This document shows, piece by piece, positions 24,621 through 35,922 of a stretch of 64,000 nt of DNA. A program made the translations under genes and the position numbers. The DNA is taken from assembly GCA_944548615.1 (NCBI GenBank), contig OX155972.1, positions 10,413,161-10,477,160 of the forward strand. Direction: 5' to 3'. This DNA is from Micropterix aruncella (Eukaryota > Arthropoda > Insecta > Lepidoptera > Micropterigidae). Every line of letters starts with the position of its first letter. Position 1 is the first letter of the stretch. The notes beneath the pieces are model-generated. The model was given only the letters and a program-made list of their open reading frames with translations, had not been told where the DNA came from and searched no databases.

Positions 24621-25041
24621 GAGCCAGTCCCCACGATGCGGTGCGGCGCCGCACCGCAAAGATTTCGCCGTATGGGCGTACAGTGCACGGTGCGGCGCCG
24701 CAACGTTACTTCGACGCCGCAGTGGGCATATAGTGTTGTAGTTAATTGTACGTAGAACTACTAAAATGAGGTAGTCAATGCCAATAGCTCCTTCGTTGGT
24801 ACTCATTTTAAACACTTCGATTAAACATTAACAACAATACGAGAAAACAAATGAAACAGACAAGCATGTACCCTCCTTCGATTGCACTTAACAACTGAGC
24901 GGTACTGCTCCGGCGTTTATTAACGGTTTGCGTGCGGTACGACGCCAGAACGCTTCGCGTGACATACAATGGATATTGGACGCCGCAGCGGCACCGCTCA
25001 GGCGCCGCACCGCAACCGCACCGCATCGTGTGGCCCGGCCC
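24621..25041. mobile_element. GC-rich TIR element (MITE), 421 bp
   Basis: The ends read GAGCCAGTCCCCACGATGCGG and, as the reverse complement of the right side, GGGCCGGGCCACACGATGCGG. Subterminal palindromes of GCGGTGCGGCGCC type occur at both ends. It is flanked by TAA on the left and TTA on the right, close to the TWA target of PIF/Harbinger elements but not an exact duplication, so the superfamily is unresolved. A second copy of the right end lies at about 25,740-25,822. Confidence 0.55.
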
Positions 25042-25476
25042 TTACCAATGATAGCGTTGACAGTGACAGTGAATAATTATGCTAATTTTACGTGCTTATG
25101 TATCAGTGGAATTTCTACTAGTGAGGTAATTTTCATGTGAATTAAAAACTAATGACTATGAAAGACAAAAATTCTATACAATGATAAATTGCAACGTATG
25201 AAAGAAATTAAATTATTATTTATTTGGAAACTATTAAATAGTTTCCAAAACAAATTTTGTTATCAGGCAAGTCGACAGTTTTTGCCTATTAATTGGTGTC
25301 ACTTGAATCTCGGAAATAAAATCTCGCTACAGAGGTAAGCGTTAAAAAACTCTGTTTCTGGTTCAATTAATACTTTAATGTTTTTATTTTACAAAATCAC
25401 TATTATTATTGAATATTGTCATGGGCTAGCGTGAAATTAAGTATCTTTGACTTTTATTAGTAAAAATTGAACAATT
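25042..25476. other. AT-rich spacer, nothing recognised
   Basis: Lies between the 421-bp GC-rich TIR element and the second, larger copy of its end. Confidence 0.35.
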
Positions 25477-25749
25477 TTAAGCGACGAACTCTTCAAAAAA
25501 CTCCCGATTTTCTTCCGTGAAGTAAGGCATAATTTTGCGCACATCAGTCTTTTTAGCTGACGGTGCCGGTATATTATTCTGACAAGGAAGCGATGGCAAA
25601 ACCAAGTTTTTAATAGTCCGGGCAGTGAAGTTTTCCTTGAACACTCTACAAGCTTTCCAATTTTCTAGTTCGTTGAATATGGCTCTCGTTTTGACAACAC
25701 CCGGTGAAGCTTTTTCAATTCTAATCCAAACGAACGCACCGTGCGACAT
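25477..25749 (-). CDS. 90-residue ORF starting inside a GC-rich TIR
   Basis: The frame begins with ATG at 25,749 (MSHGAFVWIRIEKA), within sequence homologous to the terminus of the 421-bp element, and ends at 25,477 (FFEEFVA). Segments visible are GVVKTRAIFNELENWKAC, VLPSLP and IMPYFTEENREFFEEF. I do not recognise the family. It could be a first exon or remnant of the protein of the autonomous element that supplies the GCGGTGCGG termini, since the start codon sits immediately inside the TIR. It might equally be chance. No catalytic motif is visible. Confidence 0.3.
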   Translation of the reverse strand: MSHGAFVWIRIEKASPGVVKTRAIFNELENWKACRVFKENFTARTIKNLVLPSLPCQNNIPAPSAKKTDVRKIMPYFTEENREFFEEFVA

Positions 25750-25822
25750 TATACCATGGATATTTGTAAGTAGGACGCCGCAGCGGCACCGCTCAGGCGC
25801 CGCGCCGCAACCGCACCGCATC
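25750..25822. mobile_element. second copy of the GC-rich terminus, truncated
   Basis: Shares gacgccgcagcggcaccgc and tcaggcgccgc with 24,977-25,005. It stops at ccgcatcc, short of the outer gtgtggcccggccc. The LINE relic starts directly after it. Confidence 0.6.
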
Positions 25823-26320
25823 CTGAGCGGAAAATTAGGTAGTGCCACGTTTGCTATTAAAAAAAAATTATGTTGTGCGGCTTTGAAGCCGCAAAGTCTG
25901 TATACTTTGCATATTTCCATTCCTTACTAAGTTATGGTCTCATTTTTTAGGGAATGGCGGCAAATTCGGTAAGAATCTTTAGACTTCAAAAAAGAGCGAT
26001 TCGCAATTTATTTACCATATCATCGCTAACATCTTGCAGGCCGTATTTCATTGAATCTGGTATCATGACAATGTATGCCGCTTATATATACCAGGGTGTT
26101 ATATACGCACGAAAAAATATCAGCACCACTCCAACAAATTCGGATGTTCATTCGCACAACACACGAAACAAACAAGACTTGCGTCCTTGCAAAGTGCGAC
26201 TAAGTAAGTTTAGAAATAGTTTCCTGTATCAATCCAAATTTTTTTATCAAGATTCCATTGTGCGTCAGGGATCTTGGAGACGGTCAATTTAAGAGCAAGG
26301 TCCAGGATATGCTTATTAAG
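25823..26320 (+). pseudogene. LINE ORF2 C-terminal relic
   Basis: Reads GKLGSATFAIKK, then after a frameshift AAKSVYFAYFHSLLSYGLIF, a TAG where Trp is expected, then MAANSVRIFRLQKRAIRNLF, SCRPYFIESGIMT and SHNTRNKQDL. This matches the C-terminal third of ORF2 in the LINE at 16.9 kb (VYFSYFHSIMSYGILLWGS, LQKRAVRAIYKLG, FNTRHKHNL). It is 5'-truncated, with one frameshift and one nonsense codon: a dead copy of a related CR1-group family. Confidence 0.75.
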
Positions 26321-27447
26321 AACCCAATGTATTCTGTTAAGGACTTTGAGAGTATTGATTATCCTAATCTTCCATAATTATTTATACTATAATCTTTTCT
26401 TATTTTTTATTTTTTTTTCAATTTTCTAATTTTGATTATTTACATTACTATATACAATCATTGATTATCAAAGATGGATTATAATATAAAAAAATATATT
26501 GACTATTTCTATTGTGACTTTGTTATTGATTTAATTTTATATTTTTAATCATTTTAATTTTACTGTTTTATAACCGACTCTTCGTTTTTATATTTTGACT
26601 ATCTGCAGTATTTTAGCAGCTACAATTATTTAAAAAAATCCTAAATGTTTATTTTAAATTGAAATATTAATTGTTCTACAATTAAAAAATAATAGTGATA
26701 TTTAAAAAAAATATTATACCACATAAGGTATAATACCAGTTATTCAATTTGACTATACCAAGAGTAGGGATTCCTACCAACTGGCTTATTTGAAAAAAAT
26801 AAAAAAATAAAAAAATCTTGTGTCCCGGCTCTTAGTGGCCTTTCTCCGGGGGAGAACTACAAGGTAAATACATGCATAGGCATTATGAATAGCTACAACA
26901 ACCTAAAATAACAAGAGCTAAACTTGCATTTTCTTTACCATTTACGTGTTCAGCACCAGATGAAATTTTAATGTTTGCATGTTACGAAAAAGTTACATTT
27001 TGTAGACAAGTGTTATTGTCAATTTTATGCTTCTGTCTGAGAGGAAGTAGAGTGTGGCAAAAAACACATGATAACATTTAAATCCAGCCGGAAATAAAAT
27101 GTAAAAAAAAACACCAATCGTCCTATAATGTTGCATGAAAGAAGAATTATGAGGGTGAGTGTAAAAGAGCAAAAACTACCATCCCCCCCCCCCCCATCTC
27201 ATCATATCACAAATCACGAAACCTCATTTTTGTGCTACTCATTATTCATATAATACATGCAGCTTGTACAATTACATGGAATCGATTTCTCTACTTATTA
27301 TATGCGTTAACTCGCTGTCCACTTTTAAGTAATCATTGAAATAGCACTTCTTTTTACAAGTCCACCACCAACAAAACCAGAAATCTTTATCATTTCCTTA
27401 ACCATTTCCTGCCCTAACCTTACAAGGCAGATTATTTTATTTAGTAG
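26321..27447. other. AT-rich gap with homopolymers
   Basis: Probably begins with the decayed 3' UTR of the LINE relic. A C run lies at 27,182-27,194. No gene is supported. Confidence 0.4.
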
Positions 27448-27985
27448 CTAGCTGACCCGGCGAACTTCGTACCGCCTACGGTCAATGAATGTCGTGTTAC
27501 AGATTAGCTGAACTTAATTTATGATTTTATGGAAGTAATACAATGAATACAAAATAAAGATTAAGTTCACTACTTCAGATAATAACACAAAAAGAAATTT
27601 AAAGTACAAAAATTAAGTATATCAATCGCGTGTCAGCATGACATCATTGAATTAAACTATGTACTAATTGTGGTCCGAATATTGTAGATATAACTTGTTG
27701 ATTCGAAACCTTTATTTAAATACTTTCTTTAATTTGAGGGTTGAGTTTACCGTATCGACGGGATGAACATTAAATGTTTGACAGTTACGAAACCCATAAA
27801 CATTTTGTATAGGAAAATGTTTTTTCTTTAATTTAATTTTTTCGCTAATTTTCCAATGTTTTTAATAGTTATTCTGCTATTCGGGACGGAGACAAATATA
27901 ACAAATAAAAATCCATGAAAATCGGTTCAGCCGTTCTCGAGTTATAAGTGTTCGAACAAACCTGACTTTGTTTTATATATATAGA
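27448..27985 (-). mobile_element. non-autonomous Helitron, copy 1
   Basis: On the minus strand it begins TCTATATATATAAAAC (27,985) and ends GGGTCAGCTAG (27,448). A hairpin GGCG-loop-CGCC (27,459-27,476) lies just inside the 3' end. A 5' TC, a 3' CTAG and a 3' hairpin are Helitron hallmarks. The host base after CTAG is C rather than the usual T. No Rep/helicase is encoded. Confidence 0.75.
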
Positions 27986-28383
27986 TATTTGTATGTATAT
28001 ATGTATTTCTCTATTATTTCAATATTGATTTATTTTTCCTTTAGTTATGTAAGCTTTTTACATAGTAGTTATGTAAGAAAGTGTATCTTTATAATTCAAA
28101 ATTTTATCGTAGTATATAATACTGTTGTTTTGGCGCCACTTCATATCGCATCAACAATTGACAGGATGATGTTGTTTAACAAAAGCCTTAGATTCGCTAT
28201 TAGACGTAAAATGTTTTTATTGTGAAATAAAGATTTTTTTTCTGTTTCTACTTCTCCTAATCAATACATAATATCCCATCAAGTATGTAATATAGAGAAG
28301 TCTTGTTATCGAGCAAAATTTAGAATACAAGTTTGCACTTAATCTCCATATTTTAAGATCAAGGGAATCCAGAAAATGAGTTC
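27986..28383. other. no recognised feature
   Basis: An 85-codon hydrophobic frame (27,968-28,225) overlaps the Helitron end and has no family resemblance; not called. Confidence 0.35.
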
Positions 28384-28481
28384 TGGAAAATGTTAGTCTC
28401 TGTGTGTGTATGTGTGTGTATGTATGTTTGTATGTACCTACTATACCTAAGGAATTATATTGGAAAAAATCAGTCTCTGTA

Positions 28482-28515
<34 letters not shown>

Positions 28516-28560
28516 TGTCTTTCCGTGTGTATCTACCTACTAAATCTCAGGAATTATACG
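28384..28560. repeat. (TG)n/(GA)n microsatellite in a duplicated ~85-bp block
   Basis: Two consecutive segments share gtctctgt, a TG-rich run, then accta.taa/cct.aggaattata, so the microsatellite has duplicated with its flank. Confidence 0.7.
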
Positions 28561-29159
28561 ACGAATTGTTACCAAATTACTTACAAAAAGGTTTAATCTT
28601 AATGCCGAGATTTAAAAACATGATTGATATCCGCGATTGTTTCAAAAGGTAGCATTTTCAACATTTAAAAAGGAAAATAAATCGAATATTACTGGTTCTA
28701 GCAAAATTCCGACAGAATTCCAGAAATGTGACAGAATTCCGAAAACTCTTGCTTACGTCTGTTTTGATACCTTCAGCGGTTTTTGAATAAAAATGTTAAA
28801 ATAGAGAAATGTATTATTTAATTGATATTGACGGGAAAAATGACTTACGATTCTGAGTATAATGCCTTTATTGTGTCGTAAATCATTTCAAATTATCCTT
28901 AATGCTTTATGAGTTTATTAATTTTAAAAAAAAGTTTGTTACATCTCATGACATTTCCGACAAGCAGCCAAGGAAGTTTGTAATAATAATGTATAATTAT
29001 AATATTAAATTATAAATAAAATCGACGAGCGCCCTCTCTCTGCCAGTGGACAAACCCGATTGGGTTCCATTGCGAATCTTCGGGTGGCTTGGTTGGTTTC
29101 TGGGCAACGGGCTGTGTTGGGTTAAGCACCAACAGAAAACATAAATATTTCATTTATTT
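28561..29159. other. no gene; short shared repeat near 29,025
   Basis: cgagcgccctctc followed by gtggacaaaccc resembles 50,523-50,552, downstream of the LINE at 51-54 kb. Otherwise nothing recognised. Confidence 0.35.
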
Positions 29160-29359
29160 TTAACCCTTTTAGTAGGGGCAGAATTTCATGGCAGACCGCG
29201 GCAATTTATTGGAATTTCTTGTAATATCGCCGCGCTCGACAAAAAGTACTATAACTATGGAAATACTATATCCATCATTAAAAGAATAAGTGTATAATGA
29301 TCGCATTGAAATTTCATATATAGAATATTGAAATCTCATTTTATAAAACAATTAGATAA

Positions 29360-30009
29360 TCTTATATATAAAAATGAATCGCCGTGCGTTAGTCTCGCAG
29401 GATCTCGGAAATGACTCGACCGATTTGAATTATTTTTCTTTTATTTTGCTTGTCTTGATTCAGGGGTGGTTTACAAAAAAAAATATTTAGGAAAAACTCA
29501 AAAAAACAACTGAAAATCGAAATAATCGAAATTGGTAATTTTGGGAACTTTGGCCACTTTCTAGATGGCTATCGCGGCGAGCGTATTGTTTGACAGCTGC
29601 GCTATCCATAACTGTTATTCAATCCGTACAATGTGTAAGATTTCAAAAAGTCGAAAAGTCAAATAATGCAATAGTCAAAAAAGTCATAAAAAAGTCAAAA
29701 AAGTCCAAAAAGTCGAAAAAGTAAAAAAGACGAAAAAATCGGAAAAGTCAAAAAAGACGAAAAAGTCGAAAAAGTCGAAAAGGTCAAAAAAGTCCAAAAA
29801 GTCGAAAAATGCAAAAAAAACGAAAAAGTCGGAAAAATTGAAACAGTCGAAAAAGCCGAAAAAGTCGAAAAACTCAAACCGTACATGATTCGGCCGTATT
29901 AAAAATTTCAAAGAATTGGATTTGGAAGGTTGATTAGGATCAATAAACGCTTATGAAGAGTTACAATCAAATCAATTTGAGGTGGTACGAAGTTCACCGG
30001 GTCATCTAG
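29360..30009 (+). mobile_element. non-autonomous Helitron, copy 2, nested in the MITE
   Basis: Begins TCTTATATATAAAAATG and ends GGGTCATCTAG, placed between A (29,359) and T (30,010). The uninterrupted MITE at 62,075-62,105 supplies the empty site (attatgaataaat). The 3' hairpin GGTG-loop-CACC spans 29,981-29,998, eleven bases from the end. Internally it carries the aaaaagtcg array. There is no protein coding. Confidence 0.85.
29645..29880 (+). repeat. (AAAAAGTCG)n minisatellite inside the Helitron
   Basis: About 25 imperfect 9-10-bp units (aaaaagtcg, aaaaagacg, aaaaagtcc). Minus-strand frames rich in Phe and Asp are artefacts of this array. Confidence 0.9.
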
Positions 30010-30475
30010 TTATGAATAAATATGAGAATGTCGGAAAAGTGAAAAAAACTCGGCATATCTAACTTGTACTTGTCTTACGGAAAAATACGGAACCTTATTT
30101 AGAAATTGTAAATACTATTATGATCTTTATTAGATTCTTTATCAAAGGTAATATTTCGTTTATCTTATTTACATACAAAAATATTTAGATATTAGCTCAT
30201 AAATACCAAAAAAAAAATTCATGATTTTTCGAAAAAAAAATGATGATGTTTGACAATGGAATTTTACCAGATATATATGCGAAATGACGCGCGAAATTAT
30301 TCTAGCGGCCTTCTATGTATCTATGGTATTATTGAGATATTTGGTATGGGTTTTAAGATGCGTTCGAATTAGAAAATAATATTACTGTGCGCTCCGGGAG
30401 CATGCCGCCAATATTTATAGTCAACGGTGTTCTGATGTGCAACTAAATTTGGTCGTTACGTAGCCGAAGGGTTAA

Positions 30476-30770
30476 TAACCCTTTGGCTACGGAATTTAAA
30501 TATTATTAGTTTGGCTTGTACTAGTACATGAGATATTCCACCCAAATGTCACAATGTGATTTCGGTCCAACAAGGCGTCCGTGTACCAAACTTCAAGTCT
30601 CTTAGTCCAATATTTGAAGATTGAGATATGATTAGTGCGCCCCTGGTGGACCAATTTTAACCGCAACCTTACTCTTGCCATGGCCAAACGATGCCTGCAT
30701 GCCATATTTTAGCTAAATCGAATTAAGCGTTTGGGTGTTAACGAAGGAATCGGGAGGAATACACACACAC
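30476..30770 (+). repeat. dispersed repeat shared with the satellite edge
   Basis: The part from about 30,648 matches 11,040-11,140 block by block. A string ataaccctttggctacgg directly after the MITE looks like a second piggyBac-like terminus, suggesting an adjacent or tandem MITE end. Confidence 0.45.
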
Positions 30771-31543
30771 AGAAAAAGACAGAAACACAGACAGACTTCC
30801 ATCTGGAAATGGTATTAATCGTCTCAGGGGTGCTCAAAATAGATAGTTCCGTCTTCATCACGAAACGTGTGAACACTAGTTACGCCCAAAACGCTGTTAT
30901 TCACCGCTCGATGACCACGTATAACAGTCAATTCGAAGATATCGACATTTTTTACTTGAATCAACCTAAATTCAGCGAGGCTGTCTTTAGCTCACTAGGC
31001 GTCTAGGAAGTGATTATATATTGAGTATACAAATTGTTTCAAAACACTCAGACCGAAAATGAGAATAGCAAAGAGTATAATTTGAATACCGATAATATCC
31101 TATCCCATCCCTCTTCTTTCCTATCCTTGCAATAGTTCAATTGTAATTCAATTTAATTTAATTTAGTGCAATGGAACTTTTAATTTACCGTATAAGAAAA
31201 TAATGTAGAAAACAATTAATCGGCCAGCGAAACACTGTATTAAAATAATTAGTAATAATTAATGAAGCGCTGTATGTTTCCCGAAAATAAAATTAAAAAC
31301 ATAAAATAAAAATAAATTTTGCGCATTCACAATAATTTCCCCCCTCATCGGTTGAAGAGCCGAGAAGAGAAAATAAAATGCTGCTAGAAAATAAATAATT
31401 TAAATATCGAACCTGACAATCCCAAATTTTAATGCTGGTAATAAATAAATGAATCGTACAGAAGAAACAAAATACTACAGGTGAATGGTCTGGCCGCCGA
31501 GGAGTAGATGACCGATGACATGTCGACAACCAGACGTAGGGGA
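30771..31543. other. no recognised feature
   Basis: No supported gene; AT-rich with short frames only. Confidence 0.35.
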
Positions 31544-31737
31544 AAGTCCCCTAACGCCGGACGGCACCTAGCGTCGGACACTAATAGTATCTCGACAAGT
31601 CGCGGCGCGATCGATACAAAGACTAACAGCGTACGCTTCCCGGCACCCATTTTACCAGTCTTTGTATCGATCGCGACGCGACTTGTCGAGATACTATTAG
31701 TGTTCGACGCTAGGTGCCGTCCGGCGTTAGGGGGACT
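31544..31737. mobile_element. foldback element with ~81-bp arms
   Basis: The left arm 31,544-31,624 (aagtcccctaacgccgg... gatacaaagact) is the near-perfect reverse complement of 31,657-31,737, with a 32-bp spacer. The arms are GC-rich against an AT-rich background. No target duplication was identified. A foldback MITE is the simplest reading. Confidence 0.8.
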
Positions 31738-32559
31738 TCTTCCTACTTATCCATGGTGTTTCGATTCCTCGACGTGAACAGAGATTTAAAACATTTATTA
31801 CGAATTAATTTGAGAGATGACCTACCAGTTGGAGTATGTTGACAGAAGTGATTTAATTGATATAAATGACTTCTATTTATACAAGAAATCGTATGAAATA
31901 CCTAATAGTGGGGTTAACGTGCGTCACTAAAATATTTCTGAATTTGAAAGACGCATTTGAAAGACGAAAAATTAATGTTCTTTGAATTGTATTAGTCATT
32001 ACTGCGTTGATATAAAATTGTCTGTTTATACTAAGAATTATACAATAGACTTTAAAAATCAGATGTAGATACATTATCACGCTTTTATATAGCCAAAACC
32101 TAGAAGAGCGGCGCACTGCTTGTCGCTACATCATGATGAAATTCGGGAGAGTATATAATATTTTTTTCATACCATCTCATCAGATAAACTATTATATAAT
32201 ATCTAGAGCTTGGCGCATAGACGTGGACACTGCGAGATATGCCACTCAATGATGATCCCAGCTTTCAGCCATCGACCTCGCTAATCTGCCCATAAGCTGA
32301 ATGACAAAGCCTTCGATATATCCTATTATATTTACTAACTGTAAGCCGAATTAGTTATGGACATAAACCACTCACTGCAGACGTGTCAATGAAAGCGGGG
32401 TAAGTGTTCTATCAAACCCACATGTCTGTCAAAGCAGAATGCCACTCTTTGGAACCAGCCTCTAATAAAAATAAACCTTATGTCACATGCCATATCTTTT
32501 AATGTTTAATAATTACTTATATGACAGCTGTTCTTAATTCGCTGTAGTTAAAAAGTTAT
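31738..32559. other. no recognised feature
   Basis: No supported gene. Minus-strand frames here lack motifs. Confidence 0.35.
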
Positions 32560-32705
32560 ATTTATTTATTTATTTATTTATTTAAGAATTAATTACTATG
32601 AAACATTGATTAGCTTATAAAAATAACAGGATCCGAATGGCAAAACCTTAACCTTTTGCTTATTTGTTTCTGTCACCCAACTGGGACTAGCCCGTTCTAG
32701 GGTGG
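32560..32705. repeat. (ATTT)n run and a segment shared with 24.1 kb
   Basis: The ATTT run is at about 32,562-32,584. Then 32,630-32,705 (ggcaaaaccttaacc, cccaactgggactagcccg) is the inverted match of 24,118-24,180 in the 5' region of the CR1-like LINE. Read on the minus strand, the (AAAT)n could also be the tail of the LINE at 33.1-35.9 kb. Confidence 0.5.
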
Positions 32706-33122
32706 ACAGGACTCCAATATTATTATACAATCAAGTTTGTTTGATTGCTTGGTTGCTTACAAATATACAAGTTTTAGTAAAAGCTAATGACACTAAATTG
32801 CCCTAAAATGTGATCTTCAGAATAAAATAAAAAAATAATATTAACAAAAAAATATTAAAAGATAATATAATAAATAAAATGCAATTCCATTATTTAATCG
32901 GCAATAAATATCATAAAAAATCGATTAAATAAAATAAATAAAGTTATATAGGAGAAAAGAAAGAAACAGCCATTAATATTTATTAATATAAAATTACCTA
33001 GTCTAAAAAGTATACTTCATTGTCAAAGTCAAATAATTTTTGGTAGTTAGGTAGTTCAATGTTAAAATATACTTTACATATATGTTTAAAAATATGTTAA
33101 TAATTTATGCACCTAAGTTTTA

Positions 33123-35922
33123 TTATACTATTATTTCTATCATTTGATGTATGGTTAGTCTGTCATGATTCGATAACCATTTCTTTAATTTATTTTTGAA
33201 TTCCCTAAATGTCAAATTCATTTTTATTTCCATATTGATCAGATTGTAAAATCTCGGCGCAATAAAAGAGTAATGTCTTTGTCCAAATGATGTTTTCCTT
33301 CTGGGTATTATTAAGCTATTTTCTGAAACTTGTCTCGTTGATCGCCGGTTATGAATTATTCCTAAATTTGAGTTACTGTCCAAAAAAAGCCTTAAGAGGG
33401 AAGTTTTTAGAAAAAGTTGCCTACAGTCAAGAACTTTAGCTTCCTTATAAAGGTCATTAGTGGGATGGCGATATTATCTACGTAGAATAATTTTTTATAT
33501 AAATTTCTGCGCAACTTGCAATGGCTCTAGTAGGGTTTTACCACATCCACCCCATTCAATTATGCCGTAAGTAATAAGCGTTTCACATAAAGCATAATAA
33601 ACAGTTTTTAGTGTTTTTTAATCCAGAATATTCCTCAGTTATTTGAAAACATATCCAAGGATTCGCACCTTCGTAGCCACGTTATGTATATGAGAATCCC
33701 AACGGAGAAAGCAATCTAGAGTTATGCCTAGATATTTCCAAGATATTTCTCTTTGTATAGGCTGACAGTTACAAGACTCTACGATATCGCACTCGTGTAT
33801 TACAATAGTTTTATTAGTAGTGGGTTGACCTCTGGTTGTTATACTAAATGGCATGTATTTGGTTTTGCCAAAATTAAGCGTCAACATAAAGTTTCCTAGC
33901 CAATTTTTAATAATTTCCATGCCCTCGTTTGCTTTCTCAAATTTGTAATTCCAGTTTGAACCCTTGAATAGTATAACAGTGTCATCGGCATATGTGATGA
34001 TTTTACCTACTGGTAACTGACATAGGTTATTTATGTAGACGAGGAATAAAATGGGTCCCAAACCGCTACCCTGTGGCACACCATACGTGAGATGCTGGCT
34101 TTTACTCTGGAGGCCCTGGATGGTGACACTTTGTACCCTGTTGGATAGGTAACTATCAAACTATTTAAGACTTGTATAGTTAATTCCTACACTGCTCAGT
34201 TTGCATGATAATATATTATGAGGAACGGAGTCAAAAGCCTTTGCAAGGTCAAGGAAAACTCCTAGACACTTGTCTCCTTTATCCACCGTTTCGACTATAA
34301 ATTCAGTTAAGGCAGCTATAGCGTCTGTTGTCCCTAAACCTTCCCTAAAACCGAACTGATTGTCTGAGAGTATTTTATTTTCAATTAAAAATTTTTAGAG
34401 TCTCGCCTTTGCAACTTTTTCGAAGATTTTGGAGGTCGTGTTTAAAATGGAGATAGGTCGATAGTTATTGAGGTCCTGCTTATCTCCCCCTTTATGTATT
34501 GGAATTACTTAGGCAATTTTTAATTTGTCAGGAAAAATTCCGCTTTTAAAACTCACATTAATAATAAAAGCAATAGGCTGGCTGAGATAGGTTTCAGCTA
34601 ATTTAAATACGCATGTCCCGACCCCATCATCCCCCACCGCTGACCTATTTTTAAGGCTGCCTATTGCTTTCTTAACTTCGTCTCTATTTGTAGGCGTTAG
34701 GTACATGGACACAGGTAACGTATCAGATTTACTTAGGTCAGTAATTACAGAACTATTTATCCCAAGAAACTTGTCTGCTAGTTTGGAGCCAACATTACAA
34801 AAGTGACTATTTGTACAATTTAGTAACTTTTCAGGATTATCTTTCGTTGTAATAATTTGATTGTCAATTTTAATACTATTTAAATTTACATCCTTTCTAT
34901 TTTTATAATTCGCCGCTTCTTTTATATTTATCCAGATTTTTCGTGGGTCCCCGGCTGAGTCAGTAATTTGTTTTCTAAAATATTGCTGCTTAGTCAATTT
35001 AATAATTTTATTACATAAATTTTGAAAACGAGTGTATTTCTGCCTCAGCATTGCATTGTCCGGTGTTTTTCTTAACGCTGCGTGCATTTTATCACGCCTG
35101 TGAATATAAAAGAGGAGTCCATCAGTAATCCACGGTGTATTTTTTTTTATGTTTTATAATTACAGTTTTCGATGTTGTATGTTTCTGTATAATGTTACTC
35201 AAGATGGAAAAAATAAGTTATAGGCGTCGATAGCATCCCTAATCTGATATAACTGATTCCAATCATATTGGCTGATTTCGTAAACTATTTTATCATAATT
35301 AATTAATTTCTTTATTTGCTTGTTTGGATGTACAACGTTATTACTTCCCTTAGCGGCCAACTTAAAGAAGATTGTATAGTGATCTGTAATTGATTTTTTG
35401 TATACAATGGTCGAGATTAGGTTTTTGGTTCGAACCATGACGTGATCTATGCAACTGCTGCTATTGCTATATTCGCGCGTTGGATAAATTATCTCTGGTC
35501 GGAGACCATAGCATTAGGACGTTTAGATATTCCTCAGATTGTGGATGCAGAGTCCCTGCTATAGAGATATTCAAGTTACCGCACAGATACAGATTTTGAG
35601 AATTTCTATTAGAGCATAAAAGTGTATTAAGGCTTTCTAGGAAGAAGTTGATATTATTTATAGATGGGCTTCGATAAATAGCAAGTACACTTGTGGCTTC
35701 ATCTATGTTTATTTGCAAGCAATTTGCTTCAGGGAAAGCTATTTCTTGTACCGATAAGAAGCTGAAGCTTTCTTTGATATATAAAACAATGCCATCATTT
35801 TGAGTATGATTAAAGTTGGTATGACAAGATTCATAGCCTGGAATATGCTTCTCTTTGTAAAATTTACCATTCCAAGTTTCAGTGAGTATAATTACATCAA
35901 TGTCTACATTGAGATTTTGCAA
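33123..35922 (-). pseudogene. decayed LINE ORF2 (endonuclease and reverse transcriptase)
   Basis: Five collinear minus-strand segments form one broken ORF2. 35,922-35,467 is endonuclease (ILTETWNGK, YLCGNLNISI), 35,438-35,199 continues it (SITDHYTIFF), 35,087-34,509 is the linker and start of RT (NRSAVGDDGVG), about 34,440-33,639 is RT (FLDLAKAFDSVPH, MPQGSGLGP, ITYADDTVILF), and 33,383-33,123 is the C-terminal domain (RRKTSFGQRHYSF, FKNKLKKWL). Several stops and frameshifts separate them. The endonuclease GDFN motif reads GNLN, losing the catalytic Asp, whereas the RT YADD is intact. No ORF1 was found, so the copy is 5'-truncated and inactive. Confidence 0.8.

Larger units (their letters stand above)
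29160..30475. mobile_element. piggyBac-like MITE, copy 1, with a nested Helitron
   Basis: TTAA target duplications at 29,160-29,163 and 30,472-30,475 enclose an element whose ends start CCCTTTTAGTAG and, on the reverse strand, CCCTTCGGCTACG. A second copy at 61,886-62,556 is collinear but lacks the inner 650 bp, which is the Helitron below. TTAA plus CCC termini are the piggyBac signature. No transposase is present. Confidence 0.8.

Noticed and set aside
27968..28225. 85-codon hydrophobic frame
   Set aside because: Starts inside a Helitron terminus and is composed of AT-driven Phe/Ile/Tyr codons.
29684..29911. Phe-rich minus-strand frames (FFDFFDLFDF type)
   Set aside because: By-product of the aaaaagtcg minisatellite in the Helitron.
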